From Spirochaetaceae bacterium bin103 (GTDB lineage Bacteria > Spirochaetota > Spirochaetia > SZUA-6 > Bin103), in contig MPNH01000039.1 of the NCBI GenBank assembly GCA_002238925.1, positions 1-51,371 of the forward strand: a stretch of 51,371 nucleotides of DNA. The letters are read 5' to 3'. The notes under the pieces are model-generated. The model saw only the letters and a program-made list of their open reading frames with translations. It searched no databases and had not been told where the DNA came from. Below, in pieces: positions 17,369 through 27,836 of the stretch (positions are counted from its first letter, which is position 1; each line of letters opens with the position of its first letter). The position numbers and the translations under genes are program-made.

Positions 17369-18871
17369 CTAGGGGCGCGCCTCTTGAAGACGGCGGCGTT
17401 CAGCGGCTGGATATTGCACGCCGGTGAACAGGTGGAATTGCGCGTACGCCTGCCCGAGCAGCATCTCGCGACCGAAGACGATCTCGCACCCGGCGGCCCG
17501 CGCCCGCTTCAGAAGCGGCGTCTCGGGCGGAGCGTACACGATGTCGTATACGACCTCGTGCCCGGCGAGCGGCACGTGCGCGATGGGGTCATCCTGCGCA
17601 GCCGGAGCCGCGTCATGCCGCTCCATGCCGACGCTCGTCGACTGCACGATCAGGTCGGAGTAGCGCGCGATGCGCTGCGCAAGGTCGGGAGCCGTCAGCG
17701 CCACCGCCTCCGCGTCCATCTGCGCAGCCAGCGCTTGCGCCCGCGGCAGGGTGCGGTTGGCAATCAGTACGTCGACTCGCTCCTCGCGCAACGCCCACAC
17801 GATGGCACGGGCGGCGCCGCCGGCGCCGATCACCGTGGCGCGGCGAATGCGTCCGCCGGCCAGCATGGCCGCCAACGGTTCCATGAAACCGGCCGCGTCT
17901 GTGTTGTAGCCGGCCCAGCGGCCCCGTTCCTGCACCAACGTGTTGCAGGCACCGGCCCCGCTGACCGACCGGTCGGCCCGGTCCAGCAGGTCCATCACGG
18001 TTTCCTTGTGCGGTATCGTTACCGACAGCCCGCGCACGCCCAACGCGGCGGCGAGATCGAGGAAGCGTGCTGCTTCATCGACCAGGAACGGCACGTACAC
18101 CCCCGGCACCCCGGCAGCCGCCAGGCCGCGATTGTGGATCTGCGGAGAGCGCGAGTGGGCAACCGGATTGCCGATCAGGCCATACACCGGGGTGGTGGCG
18201 CCGACCGCGCCGAAGCGGTAGCGCCGCTGCATGGCGTGCGGGTCCAGGTGCCCCGGTGCCGCCGTCCGGCCTCCGGTAGAAGTGAACGTCAACCAGGAGC
18301 CCAGCTTGGCGGCGAGCAGCCTCGTCGGCACGCCAAAGTCTCCCATGCCGATCACGATGTGCGGCCGCGGGGCCGCCTGGGCCGCACCGACAATGCGCGC
18401 CAGGTCCGCGCAGCCGTGCGGCGTTACCGCCAGCTTCGGGATCTCGCGCCCGCTGCGCGGCAGGGAGCGCAGCAGCGCCGGCAGGTGCTGCGGCGTGCCG
18501 GCGATGTCGTGCAGCGAACGAACGATGCGCGGTCCGTGGCGCGGCAGCGGGACCGCACCGGCCGGCAGATCCGACTCAAGGTCGAGAAAGCGGAACGGGG
18601 CGCGGGCGGCGGCGGTCAGCAGCCGGCGGCGCACCGCCTCCGGCGCCACCCAGCCGCCGCCGTCGCGGGTCCGGCGAATGGTGCACAGCGCCGGCAACGG
18701 ACATTCGGACGCGAAGCGCGCGATGCCGCCCCAATGCGCAGGGTGCAGCAGGTCAACCCGCAACTCCACCATGTCGACCAAGTGGCGATGGGCTCGCACC
18801 TGGTCAAGGCACGCGCCGAGGTTGGGCTCGGTGAGGCTGAGACACAGCAACGGGCGCGCCGTCCCTTCCAA
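17369..18871 (-). CDS. aroDE: Bifunctional 3-dehydroquinate dehydratase / shikimate dehydrogenase
   Basis: Two consecutive shikimate-pathway enzymes in one chain of about 500 aa. The N-terminal half is type I DHQase: VELRVDLL, the catalytic His in RSLHDIAGTP, and the Schiff-base Lys in IPKLAVTPHG. The C-terminal half is AroE: YGLIGNPVAHSRSPQIHN, the catalytic Lys in VTIPHKETV, NTLV, GYNTDAAGF and the NADP loop GAGGAARA. The frame is open back into the LysM gene. TTG 18871 (AGGGG just upstream) or TTG 18850 are plausible starts. Such fusions are known in plants, chlamydiae and some spirochaetes. Confidence 0.9.
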   Translation of the reverse strand: MEGTARPLLCLSLTEPNLGACLDQVRAHRHLVDMVELRVDLLHPAHWGGIARFASECPLPALCTIRRTRDGGGWVAPEAVRRRLLTAAARAPFRFLDLESDLPAGAVPLPRHGPRIVRSLHDIAGTPQHLPALLRSLPRSGREIPKLAVTPHGCADLARIVGAAQAAPRPHIVIGMGDFGVPTRLLAAKLGSWLTFTSTGGRTAAPGHLDPHAMQRRYRFGAVGATTPVYGLIGNPVAHSRSPQIHNRGLAAAGVPGVYVPFLVDEAARFLDLAAALGVRGLSVTIPHKETVMDLLDRADRSVSGAGACNTLVQERGRWAGYNTDAAGFMEPLAAMLAGGRIRRATVIGAGGAARAIVWALREERVDVLIANRTLPRAQALAAQMDAEAVALTAPDLAQRIARYSDLIVQSTSVGMERHDAAPAAQDDPIAHVPLAGHEVVYDIVYAPPETPLLKRARAAGCEIVFGREMLLGQAYAQFHLFTGVQYPAAERRRLQEARP

Positions 18872-18903
18872 CCGCCCCTGCCGCGGTATCCCGCCGCGCG
18901 GCG

Positions 18904-20217
18904 TCAGCGCGGCGGGATGTAGAGTTGCCAGCCGGGAAAGATCAGGTCGGGATTCTGAATGAGCTTGCGATTCCGATGCCAGATCCTCGGCCACAACCAG
19001 GGGTTGCCGTAGATGAAGTCGTACTCGGCAATTCGCCACAACGACTCGCGCCGCTCGGGAATCAGGCGAACCGTGTACACCTGCGTCACTGCGAACTCCG
19101 CGAACGCCGCGGCGTAGCGCTGCGCCTGCTCAAAGTAGGTCACGGCCTGCCGGTAATTTCCGCCATTGCGCTGGTCGACACCCAGCCGCCACAACTCCTT
19201 GGCATGTTCCAGCAGCGCGTGCTGCGGCACGTCCTCCACGCCGGCTCCGGCCATCGGCTTCAGCGCTTCCCGCGCCGCGGCGTCCGACCCGGCATCGCCG
19301 CTCTCCACATAGGGGGAACCATCCCACGGCGCCGGCTCGACCACGATCTCGTCGTCGGTAATCACGTTCAACTGGGAGGCGCTCTCGAGCTCGCTCATCA
19401 CCACGAGCATGAGTTCGTCCGCCTGATCCATGGTGACCTCGCCCGTACTCATGTCGCCGGCCGGCAACGCGGCGCGGCCGGCACTGCGGGCCGCGCCGAA
19501 CTGGCGCTCGGCGTCGTCGAGGGCAAACCGGTCGAGTGCCTCCTTGCCGGACTCGTAACTTTCCTGCAACTCGGTAACCCGCTGTTCGGACCCGACGCGG
19601 GCCCCAACCTGCTCAATACGATCGATCAGCCCCTCGCTGGCACTCTTCAACTCGAGCACCCGGGCAAGCTGATCGGCTACCGTATCGCGCAACAACTCCA
19701 TGCGCGCGATGGCCGCCGCTGCCGCGTCGGCGCCGTCCGACAACTTGCCGGCGCCGAACAGGTCACGGGCGTCGGTAACCGCGCTGACCGCGTCGGCGTA
19801 TTCCTCGGGCGCAAACTGATCTACCTGATTCTCGCGCAACTGCTCCAGAAGATCGGTCATCTGCAGGTCCAGCGCACGCTGGGCCAGGCCGAGCGAGTTC
19901 TGGTAGGCGGTGTTCGCCTTCAACGACGCCAGCATCAGCGCCTCGCGGGCAGCCTTCGGGTCGCTGGCGCGCAACCGCTCGCCCTCGGCAAGAGCCTCGC
20001 GCGCTTCTTGCAGGGTGACCGGATCGTAGGTTGCGGCATCGGCATCGGCGGCGCGGGCAATCGCCACTCTGGCCTGCCGCAATTCCTCGGCCAGGTCCAC
20101 GGAAACCTGCGTACCCCCGGGAGCGTCCATGGCGCCCTCCTGCCCGGGCGGGGTGGTAGCGCAGTAGACCAGCGAAAGGGGCAGCAGGATGGCAAGGGCA
20201 AGCCGATGAATCTTCAT
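18904..20217 (-). CDS. LysM-domain lipoprotein (DUF4398-like)
   Basis: About 437 aa. The start is MKIHRLALAILLPLSLVYC, a lipoprotein signal with Cys as the first mature residue. Residues about 40-110 resemble DUF4398 (alanine-rich helices with TLQEAREALAEGERL). A long helical, acidic middle follows, and a C-terminal LysM-like segment (YTVRLIPERRESLWRIAEYDFIYGNPWLWPRIW to GWQLYIP) should bind peptidoglycan. It is probably an outer-envelope or periplasmic anchor protein. It starts 40 bp after the ABC ATPase stop and may share its message. Confidence 0.85.
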   Translation of the reverse strand: MKIHRLALAILLPLSLVYCATTPPGQEGAMDAPGGTQVSVDLAEELRQARVAIARAADADAATYDPVTLQEAREALAEGERLRASDPKAAREALMLASLKANTAYQNSLGLAQRALDLQMTDLLEQLRENQVDQFAPEEYADAVSAVTDARDLFGAGKLSDGADAAAAAIARMELLRDTVADQLARVLELKSASEGLIDRIEQVGARVGSEQRVTELQESYESGKEALDRFALDDAERQFGAARSAGRAALPAGDMSTGEVTMDQADELMLVVMSELESASQLNVITDDEIVVEPAPWDGSPYVESGDAGSDAAAREALKPMAGAGVEDVPQHALLEHAKELWRLGVDQRNGGNYRQAVTYFEQAQRYAAAFAEFAVTQVYTVRLIPERRESLWRIAEYDFIYGNPWLWPRIWHRNRKLIQNPDLIFPGWQLYIPPR

Positions 20218-20257
20218 ATGCCGTTCCGACGTATCTCTATTTCTCGCAGTCCGTTCG

Positions 20258-21373
20258 TCAAGCGCGGACCCCGGACGGCTGAGCGACGGCGGCCTCGCTC
20301 TCCATGTCGAACACGTGCAGCTTGGTGACGTCCGCATGAAGGTTGACCTCCTCGCCGACCTGGAAGTCATGGCGAGGCGGCACGCGGGCAATGATCTGGT
20401 TCTGCGAGGTGCTCACGTAGAGGTGAATCTCGGCGCCAAGCGGCTCCACCACCTCCACCCGTGCCTTGATGTTGTTCTGGGGCGCGGCGGTCTCGTCATA
20501 CAGCAGGTCCTCGGGGCGAATACCGAACAACACGTCCTTGTCGACGTGCGAACGCAGGGTGTCGGCCATATCGCCATCGAGCTGAATCTGAAAATCGCCT
20601 TCGTCGATCATCAACTGGCCGCCCGACTCCACCACCTTGGCGGTGACGATGTTCATCGGAGGGGAGCCGATGAAACCGGCCACGAAGCGGTTCACCGGCC
20701 GGTTGTAGAGCCCGAGCGGCGTACCGATCTGCTGAATGAGTCCGTCCCGCATGACGACGATGCGGTCGCCCATCGTCATCGCCTCGACCTGGTCGTGGGT
20801 GACGTAGATCATGGTGGCCTGGAGGCGTGAGTGCAGGGAGGAAATCTCCGCCCGCATCTGCACGCGCAGCTTGGCGTCGAGGTTGGAGAGCGGCTCGTCG
20901 AACAGGAACACCTTCGGCTTGCGAACGATGGCACGGCCTACCGCTACCCGCTGCCGCTGTCCGCCGGACAGCGCCTTCGGCTTGCGCTCGAGCAATTCCT
21001 CAATGTCGAGGATACCGGCCGCCTCGTGCACGCGCACGTCGATTTCCTTCTTGGCGTACTTGCGGATCTTGAGACCGAACGCCATGTTCTCGTACACCGA
21101 CATGTGCGGGTACAGGGCGTAGTTCTGGAACACCATCGCGATGTCCCGATCCTTGGGCGCCACATCGTTCATGATCTTGCCGTCGATGAGCAACTCGCCG
21201 GAGGTGATCTCCTCCAGACCCGCGATCATCCTCAGCGTCGTCGACTTGCCACAACCGGACGGTCCGACCAGTACCACGAATTCCTTGTCGCTGACGGCAA
21301 TGTTGGCGGCGTCGACCGCCTTCACTCCGCCTTCGTACACTTTGGTCACGTTCCTGAGCTCGACATTCGCCAT
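20258..21373 (-). CDS. ABC transporter ATP-binding protein, MalK/UgpC/MsmK type
   Basis: 371 aa. Walker A is GPSGCGKST (residues 37-45), then a Q-loop (VFQNYALYPHM), the signature ALSGGQRQRV, Walker B with FDEPLSNLDAKLR, and the H-loop THDQ. The C-terminal 130 residues form the MalK-type regulatory OB fold (FGIRPEDLLYD). Such ATPases energise sugar or polyol importers and often serve several of them. No permease genes are adjacent, so it is probably a shared ATPase. Shine-Dalgarno GAGGAG is present. Confidence 0.92.
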   Translation of the reverse strand: MANVELRNVTKVYEGGVKAVDAANIAVSDKEFVVLVGPSGCGKSTTLRMIAGLEEITSGELLIDGKIMNDVAPKDRDIAMVFQNYALYPHMSVYENMAFGLKIRKYAKKEIDVRVHEAAGILDIEELLERKPKALSGGQRQRVAVGRAIVRKPKVFLFDEPLSNLDAKLRVQMRAEISSLHSRLQATMIYVTHDQVEAMTMGDRIVVMRDGLIQQIGTPLGLYNRPVNRFVAGFIGSPPMNIVTAKVVESGGQLMIDEGDFQIQLDGDMADTLRSHVDKDVLFGIRPEDLLYDETAAPQNNIKARVEVVEPLGAEIHLYVSTSQNQIIARVPPRHDFQVGEEVNLHADVTKLHVFDMESEAAVAQPSGVRA

Positions 21374-21466
21374 ATCCTGCTCCTCTTTGTTGCCGGCGTT
21401 CGGTGCCCGGCGATGCCGGTCATCCGGGTGGCCGGTTATTTCATAACGGAATTGTTTGCGCTACTG

Positions 21467-21495
21467 ACGGTAACGAAAGCGCAGAGTTGTGTCAA
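21467..21495 (-). promoter_or_regulatory. Putative sigma-70 promoter of the ABC ATPase gene
   Basis: TTGACA (21495-21490), 17 nt, TACCGT (21472-21467). The leader would be about 87 nt, which accounts for most of the 171-bp gap. Confidence 0.55.
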
Positions 21496-21544
21496 CGCGC
21501 CATACGCGCCAATCGGGCCATTTCGCCGTGCCGCACCGGGAGGC

Positions 21545-22892
21545 CTACGGTGCAGCGGCGGTGCGCCGCCAGCGCGTGACCGCCTGCGCGAGCGGCGGCT
21601 GGCCCGGCGGCGGCAGCGCTCCGGCGATGACAGCGGCGTGCAGCCACGGCTCCACCAGCTCCGTCCGGGGCACCGCCCAGTCCACCGGCGGCGGCGCCCG
21701 CCCCCGCAAACGGCCCGCCACCGGGCGGCGGCGCCGGCACGCGCAACAGGCTCGCATCGGGCAGGCGGCCAATGAGGAACTCGTGCGACCGCGGCAGGAT
21801 GCGCTTGCTTATCTCGCGCAGCGCCGGGAACCCGCCGGCAAGGCCAAATCCGTGCAACCACGCGAAATTCGCCGCCTCCAGCAGGTGCGCCTGTATCTCC
21901 GGTTGCGAAATCCAGCGCAGAAACAGCCCCGCACCGGCCGGATTGTCCGCCGCGGACGGAACCGCGAACGACCGATAGTCCTCCAGGATCGGAATACCGC
22001 CATCCACAGTCAGCCAGCGGAAGTCCAGCAGTTCGCGCTTCTCCTCGGGGAGACGCGCGTAGCTGGCGATATCGGTAACGAACAGGAGAATGCGCCCGTC
22101 GAGCGCCAGTTGATGGAGCGGCCGGTGCAGGTAGGTGTCGGCGAACCACTGGTGACCGGCAATACCGCCGGAATCGGCGCTCAACCAGTCGTGAGCGGAC
22201 CCGACCGCGGCCGCGAGCCGTGCATGATCGATCACCACCGCGCCATCCTCGGTGGCCGCGAATCCGGCGCCGCGCGCCTGTGCCAGCAGGTAGATCACCC
22301 CGGCATCCCACAGCACCGAAAACCCGACGCTGTCGCGCCGCGGCGGATCGGCACCGGCGGACCCGCCCCCGAGTTGCGGTTCGCCCGGCGGCCGCGCCCG
22401 GGCGTCGAATTCGTCGGCAAGCCGCCGCAGCTCCTCCGCGGACATCAGGAACTGGTCGATGTCCGGCATCGCCGCGCGCGCAAATACCACCACCGGCAGA
22501 TTGAACGAGAATGGCAGGGTGAGCTGCCGGCCATCGGCGGAGCCGGCGGCGAGCAGCTCCGGGAAGTACCCGTCGGCCGCCAGTTCGCCGCCGAGCAACC
22601 GGTCGAGCGGGGCGAGCAGGCGATGCAGCTGGGGACTCGCCAGGCCGGAACCGAAGATCAGGTCGGGCGCCGCGGCGCCGCTCAACAACCGCCCTCCCGG
22701 CTGCGCGCTGTAGGTCAGTTCCACCTTGACCGGGCCCCCGGCCGCATTGAACGCGTCGACGTATGCCGCCAGCTCGGCGCGATCGCTCCACAACTCGACC
22801 ACCGCCTCGGTACGTGCGCATCCGGCCACCGCCACCAGCAGCGCCGCGCCGGCGACCGCGCGCCAGTGCCGAGCCTCGCCGCGGCCGGTCAG
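21545..22892 (-). CDS. Extracellular solute-binding lipoprotein, apparent frameshift
   Basis: Binding-protein-like lipoprotein. The signal TGRGEARHWRAVAG, then ALLVAVAGC, gives a lipobox. The body (ELWSDRAELAAYVDAFNAAGG, PDLIFGSG, LPFSFNLPVVVFAR) resembles family 1 solute-binding proteins. The frame from the N-terminus degenerates after RVPAPPP near 21705. A second frame takes over with VDWAVPRTELVEPWLHAAV and ends at 21545, with strong third-position GC. One base too many (or two missing) in the C-rich run near 21691-21710 explains it. No ATG, GTG or TTG fits; a CTG at 22892 overlaps the aminotransferase stop as CTGA. Ligand unknown. Confidence 0.7.
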
Positions 22893-24190
22893 GAGCCGCC
22901 CGCCACCTCTCGGGCAACGGCGTAGATCTCCTCGAACAGCGCCTCCAGGTCGGCGCTCGCCACCGTCGAGAACGCCACCCGGAGGTAGTCGTCGCTCACC
23001 GAGATGGTGCCCACCCCGCGGCGCCGCAGCAACTCCTGGCGCAACACTTCGGCGTTGCCGCCGGCGACGCGCAGGGTCAGAAAATAGCCGGAGTTGAACG
23101 GCAGTGGCTGCAACGGGCCGCCGTCGCCGGCGCGGGCGTCGAGAATGGCACGTACCCGCCGGTAACGCTCGGCGATGGCAGCGAGGTTGGCCTCCTGCTC
23201 GGCGCCAAAGGTACCGGCGCGCATCGCCCGCAACAGCAGGCTCTGGGCAAGCATGCTGGAACTGGACACCGACGAACGCACGGCGCCCATCACCTTCTGT
23301 TCGAGCGCCGCGAAGTGCTCGTCGGTCAGTCCGCGGGCGGCAAAGGTGAGAAAGCCGATGCGAAAGCCCCATACGTAGTTTTCCTTGGTGGCGCCGTCCA
23401 CCTTGACGGCGAGCAGGCGCTCGTCGGCGTCAGCGAGATACGCGAACAGCGACTCCCGGCAGCTCTCCGACTCGAAGAACAGCCCGAAGTAGGCGTCGTC
23501 GCAAATCACCACCAGGTTGACGCCGCGCCCGGCGGCCGCCCGCAGCACGTCGGCCAGGGCGCCCATCTCGCTGGTCGTGGGGGTGTAGCCGGTCGGATTG
23601 TTGGGGAAATTCAGCACCAGCACCGCCTTGCCGCCGGCCGGCAGCTCGTTCAGGGCAGCCTCCAGTGCGGACACGCCCAGGCCGCCGTTCGCATCGTAAA
23701 ATGGCACCGTGTCGAGGCGGGCCTGACGCCGTTCCTCCACAATGAGCCGATAGTTGCCCCAGAACAGGTCGGGCACGATTACCAGGTCGCCGCGGTCCAC
23801 AAACAGATCGGCGGCCACGGTAATGCCGTGGGTCAGGCCGCTGGTCACCATCGGCAGCGACGCCGGGCCTCGCAGGCTGGGGTTCTTGGCCGCGATCTCG
23901 TCGCGCCACCGGCTGCGCAGTTCGGGCAACCCGCCCGTGGGTGCGTAGGTGAAAATCTCTTCCGGTGTGAGGTGCGGTATGAGGCTGCGAATGGAGTCCA
24001 GGTACAGCGGTTCGCTGCCGTCGGTGGCCATGCCTACCGTGGCATTGAAGCGATGCGCGCCGCGCGCGGCCTCGGCGGTCTGTGCAACCACCCCGCGCGG
24101 GAAGTAGAGCCGGCGTCCGAAGTCCGACAGCAGCTCCGGAATTCGGGTGCCGGAAAGCGTCTGATTGAGTTGCTTGGCAATGGGATTCAT
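22889..24190 (-). CDS. PLP-dependent aminotransferase, class I/II
   Basis: About 433 aa. It has the AspC-type fold type I core: YAPTGGLPELRSRW, LNFPNNPTGYTPT, VVICDDAYFGLFFE, and the lysine in KVDGATKENYVWGFRIGF. Amino-acid specificity cannot be read. ATG 24190 is the family-like start (MNPIAKQLNQTL); upstream in-frame codons give an unconvincing extension. It is the first gene of a two-gene unit with the solute-binding lipoprotein and divergent from the NifA-like gene, so a role in nitrogen metabolism is possible. Confidence 0.87.
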   Translation of the reverse strand: MNPIAKQLNQTLSGTRIPELLSDFGRRLYFPRGVVAQTAEAARGAHRFNATVGMATDGSEPLYLDSIRSLIPHLTPEEIFTYAPTGGLPELRSRWRDEIAAKNPSLRGPASLPMVTSGLTHGITVAADLFVDRGDLVIVPDLFWGNYRLIVEERRQARLDTVPFYDANGGLGVSALEAALNELPAGGKAVLVLNFPNNPTGYTPTTSEMGALADVLRAAAGRGVNLVVICDDAYFGLFFESESCRESLFAYLADADERLLAVKVDGATKENYVWGFRIGFLTFAARGLTDEHFAALEQKVMGAVRSSVSSSSMLAQSLLLRAMRAGTFGAEQEANLAAIAERYRRVRAILDARAGDGGPLQPLPFNSGYFLTLRVAGGNAEVLRQELLRRRGVGTISVSDDYLRVAFSTVASADLEALFEEIYAVAREVAGGS

Positions 24191-24276
24191 CGGCGTCACT
24201 GTTTGCCGAGCCGCGCCGCGTTTGTCAACGCTTATCGGGATTCTGCGGGATCGGCCGGCGATCTGACGCCCGCGGG

Positions 24277-24305
24277 TTGGCAATGTATCCCGATCAAGCT
24301 ACATT
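24277..24305 (+). promoter_or_regulatory. Putative sigma-70 promoter of the NifA-like gene
   Basis: TTGGCA (24277-24282), 17 nt, TACATT (24300-24305), 12 nt before the ATG at 24318. The leader would be only about 6 nt, and no Shine-Dalgarno is visible. Confidence 0.5.
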
Positions 24306-24317
24306 TCGGTAGCGTTC

Positions 24318-25871
<1,554 letters not shown>

Positions 25872-25925
25872 CGGCAACCCATAGTCCCACATATCCGTAG
25901 CTCCCACCCTTCCGTCCGACCAACA

Positions 25926-25941
25926 GGTAGGAGAATCTACC
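25926..25941. promoter_or_regulatory. Inverted repeat, candidate activator-binding site upstream of amtB
   Basis: GGTAG-GAGAAT-CTACC, 5-bp arms. It is centred about 53 bp upstream of the -24 element of the amtB promoter, where enhancer sites for sigma-54 activators can lie. It is neither the NifA (TGT-N10-ACA) nor the NtrC consensus. Assignment is positional only. Confidence 0.35.
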
Positions 25942-25984
25942 AACCGCCCCGTGGCAGGAAGCCTCCGGTGCCCCGGCCATACAC

Positions 25985-26001
25985 TTGGCATGACTGTTGC
26001 T
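25985..26001 (+). promoter_or_regulatory. Sigma-54 (-24/-12) promoter of amtB-glnK
   Basis: TTGGCATGACTGTTGCT matches the consensus TTGGCAC-N5-TTGCT, with GG and GC exactly 12 bp apart. The predicted start is near 26012, giving a leader of about 36 nt that includes the GGAGG of amtB. Confidence 0.85.
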
Positions 26002-26047
26002 TAAGAAAATGCATCACTCACATTTCTTTCACGGAGGATAGGAAGAC

Positions 26048-27406
26048 ATGCGACGACTGTTCGTCATTGCCGGCGCCCTCCTGGTGTTCGGCGCCGCCAT
26101 CGCCTTTGCCGACTCGGCCGCCAACGCGGTAGCGATCGACACCGTATGGACCCTGATGGCCGCGGTGCTGGTATTTCTGATGCAGGCAGGCTTCGCCATG
26201 CTGGAGACCGGCTTCACGCGCGCCAAGAACGCAGCCAACATCATGATGAAGAACCTGATGGACTTCTCGCTCGGCTCGCTGGCGTTCTGGGCGGTCGGCT
26301 TCGGCATCATGTTCGGCGCCGATGCCGCTGGCCTGATCGGAACCGACAAGTTTTTCCTGGGCGGCGCCATGGTGGACGTGTCGGAGGGGATCTCCGACTT
26401 CACCTTCTGGATGTTCCAGGTAGTGTTCGCGGCTACCGCGGCCACCATCGTGTCCGGCGCGGTCGCCGAGCGCACCCAGTTCAAGGCCTACCTGGTGTAT
26501 TCGGTGTTCATCACCGCGCTGATCTACCCGGTGGTCGGGCATTGGATCTGGGGCGGCGGCTGGCTGTCAAACCTCGGCATGATCGACTTCGCCGGTTCCA
26601 CGGTCGTGCACTCGGTCGGCGGCTGGGCCGGGCTGGCGGGAGCCATCGTGCTCGGCGCCCGCGAGGGCAAGTACATACGCGGCAACGGCAACGGTTCGGG
26701 ATCCAGGGGCGGGAAGGACAAGGTGATGGTGAACGCCATCCAGGGCCACAACCTGCCGCTCGCCGCCCTCGGCGTGTTCCTGCTCTGGTTCGGCTGGTTC
26801 GGCTTCAACGCCGGCAGTACGGTCGCGGGTACCGACCTGTCGATCGCCGCCATCGCGGTAACCACCAACCTGGCCGCGGCCGCCGGCGTAGTCGGTGCGC
26901 TGGTGCTTGCCTGGATCATCTCCGGCAAGCCCGATCCCACGTTTGCGCTCAACGGCGCGATCGCCGGCCTGGTCGCCATCACCGCGGGCTGCGCCAACGT
27001 GTCGCCGGGCAGTGCGGTGGTCATCGGATTCCTCGGCGGCGTGCTGGTCGTGTTGGCGGTTCAATTCATCGACCGGGTGCTCATGGTCGACGATCCGGTC
27101 GGCGCCATTTCCGCGCACGGCGTGGTCGGCGCATGGGGCACCATCGCCGTGGGACTGTTTGCTCAGGAGCAGTTCGGCGGCACCAACGGCCTGTTCTTCG
27201 GCGGCGGTTTCGGTCAGCTCGGCATCCAGATCGTCGGTGTGCTGGCGGTATTTGCGTGGACATTCGTTGCCTCTCTGGTACTATTCAGCGTGATCAAGGC
27301 CACGATCGGACTGCGCGTGAGCCGGGACCAGGAACTGCGCGGCCTCGACATCGAGGAGCATGGCGCCGAGGCGTACACCGACTTCGAGGTGTACACGACA
27401 CGTTAA
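26048..27406 (+). CDS. amtB: Ammonium transporter AmtB
   Basis: Trimeric ammonium channel of the inner membrane. It has 452 aa: a signal peptide (about 1-22, ending AFADS) and about 11 membrane helices. Family hallmarks: MLETGFTRAKNAANIMMKN, and the first twin-His region TVVHSVGGWAGLAGAIVLG. The second twin-His lies in ISAHGVVGAWGTIAVG, and the pore also shows GWFGFNAGST. The C-terminal tail (GLDIEEHGAEAY) carries the conserved segment that binds the PII T-loop. It is driven by a sigma-54 promoter and followed 22 bp later by glnK. Confidence 0.97.
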   Translation: MRRLFVIAGALLVFGAAIAFADSAANAVAIDTVWTLMAAVLVFLMQAGFAMLETGFTRAKNAANIMMKNLMDFSLGSLAFWAVGFGIMFGADAAGLIGTDKFFLGGAMVDVSEGISDFTFWMFQVVFAATAATIVSGAVAERTQFKAYLVYSVFITALIYPVVGHWIWGGGWLSNLGMIDFAGSTVVHSVGGWAGLAGAIVLGAREGKYIRGNGNGSGSRGGKDKVMVNAIQGHNLPLAALGVFLLWFGWFGFNAGSTVAGTDLSIAAIAVTTNLAAAAGVVGALVLAWIISGKPDPTFALNGAIAGLVAITAGCANVSPGSAVVIGFLGGVLVVLAVQFIDRVLMVDDPVGAISAHGVVGAWGTIAVGLFAQEQFGGTNGLFFGGGFGQLGIQIVGVLAVFAWTFVASLVLFSVIKATIGLRVSRDQELRGLDIEEHGAEAYTDFEVYTTR

Positions 27407-27428
27407 GTGACGTTAAGAGGAGACAAGG

Positions 27429-27770
27429 ATGAAGCTGATAATAGCCTACATTCAGCCGCACAAGCTGAATGACGTGAAGCAGGAGCTGTTCAAGGAGGAC
27501 GTCGGCAAGATGTCGGTGACCAACGCGCTCGGATGCGGGCAGCAGATGGGGTACACCGAGACGTACCGCGGCGTGCAGATCGAAGTGAACCTGCTCAAGA
27601 AGGTGCGCATGGAGATCGCCGTCAATGACGAGTACCTGGAACGCGCCATCGACGCCGTGGTGCGCGGCGCCCGCTCGGGAGAGATCGGCGACGGCAAGAT
27701 CTTCGTCCTCGATCTCAATCAATGCATACGAATCCGCTCCGGCGAGGTGGGCAAGGTCGCCATCGGCTGA
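27429..27770 (+). CDS. glnK: PII signal protein (GlnK/GlnB type) lacking Tyr51
   Basis: Trimeric sensor of ATP/ADP and 2-oxoglutarate that gates AmtB and other nitrogen proteins. It has 113 aa and aligns to E. coli GlnB without gaps through the T-loop. Gln39, Arg47, Lys58, the GDGKIFV segment with Lys90 and the IRIR arginines are kept, so nucleotide and 2-oxoglutarate binding should be intact. Position 51, the uridylylated Tyr, is Ile (YRGVQIEV), although Tyr46 remains. GlnD-type uridylylation is therefore unlikely. Shine-Dalgarno GAGGAG; co-transcribed with amtB, hence the GlnK name. Confidence 0.95.
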   Translation: MKLIIAYIQPHKLNDVKQELFKEDVGKMSVTNALGCGQQMGYTETYRGVQIEVNLLKKVRMEIAVNDEYLERAIDAVVRGARSGEIGDGKIFVLDLNQCIRIRSGEVGKVAIG

Positions 27771-27789
27771 CCCGGTTCGCCCTTGATCC

Positions 27790-27836
27790 GGCCCCATGGC
27801 AGGCCCTGGCAACACGGACCGGGCTGCTATGGGGTC
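27790..27836. terminator. Long inverted repeat between convergent glnK and glnE
   Basis: GGCCCCAT at 27790-27797 pairs with ATGGGGTC at 27829-27836 (one G-T), and GCAG at 27799-27802 pairs with CTGC at 27824-27827. It overlaps the glnE stop. No T-run is seen, so this is a candidate bidirectional terminator or processing hairpin. Confidence 0.45.
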
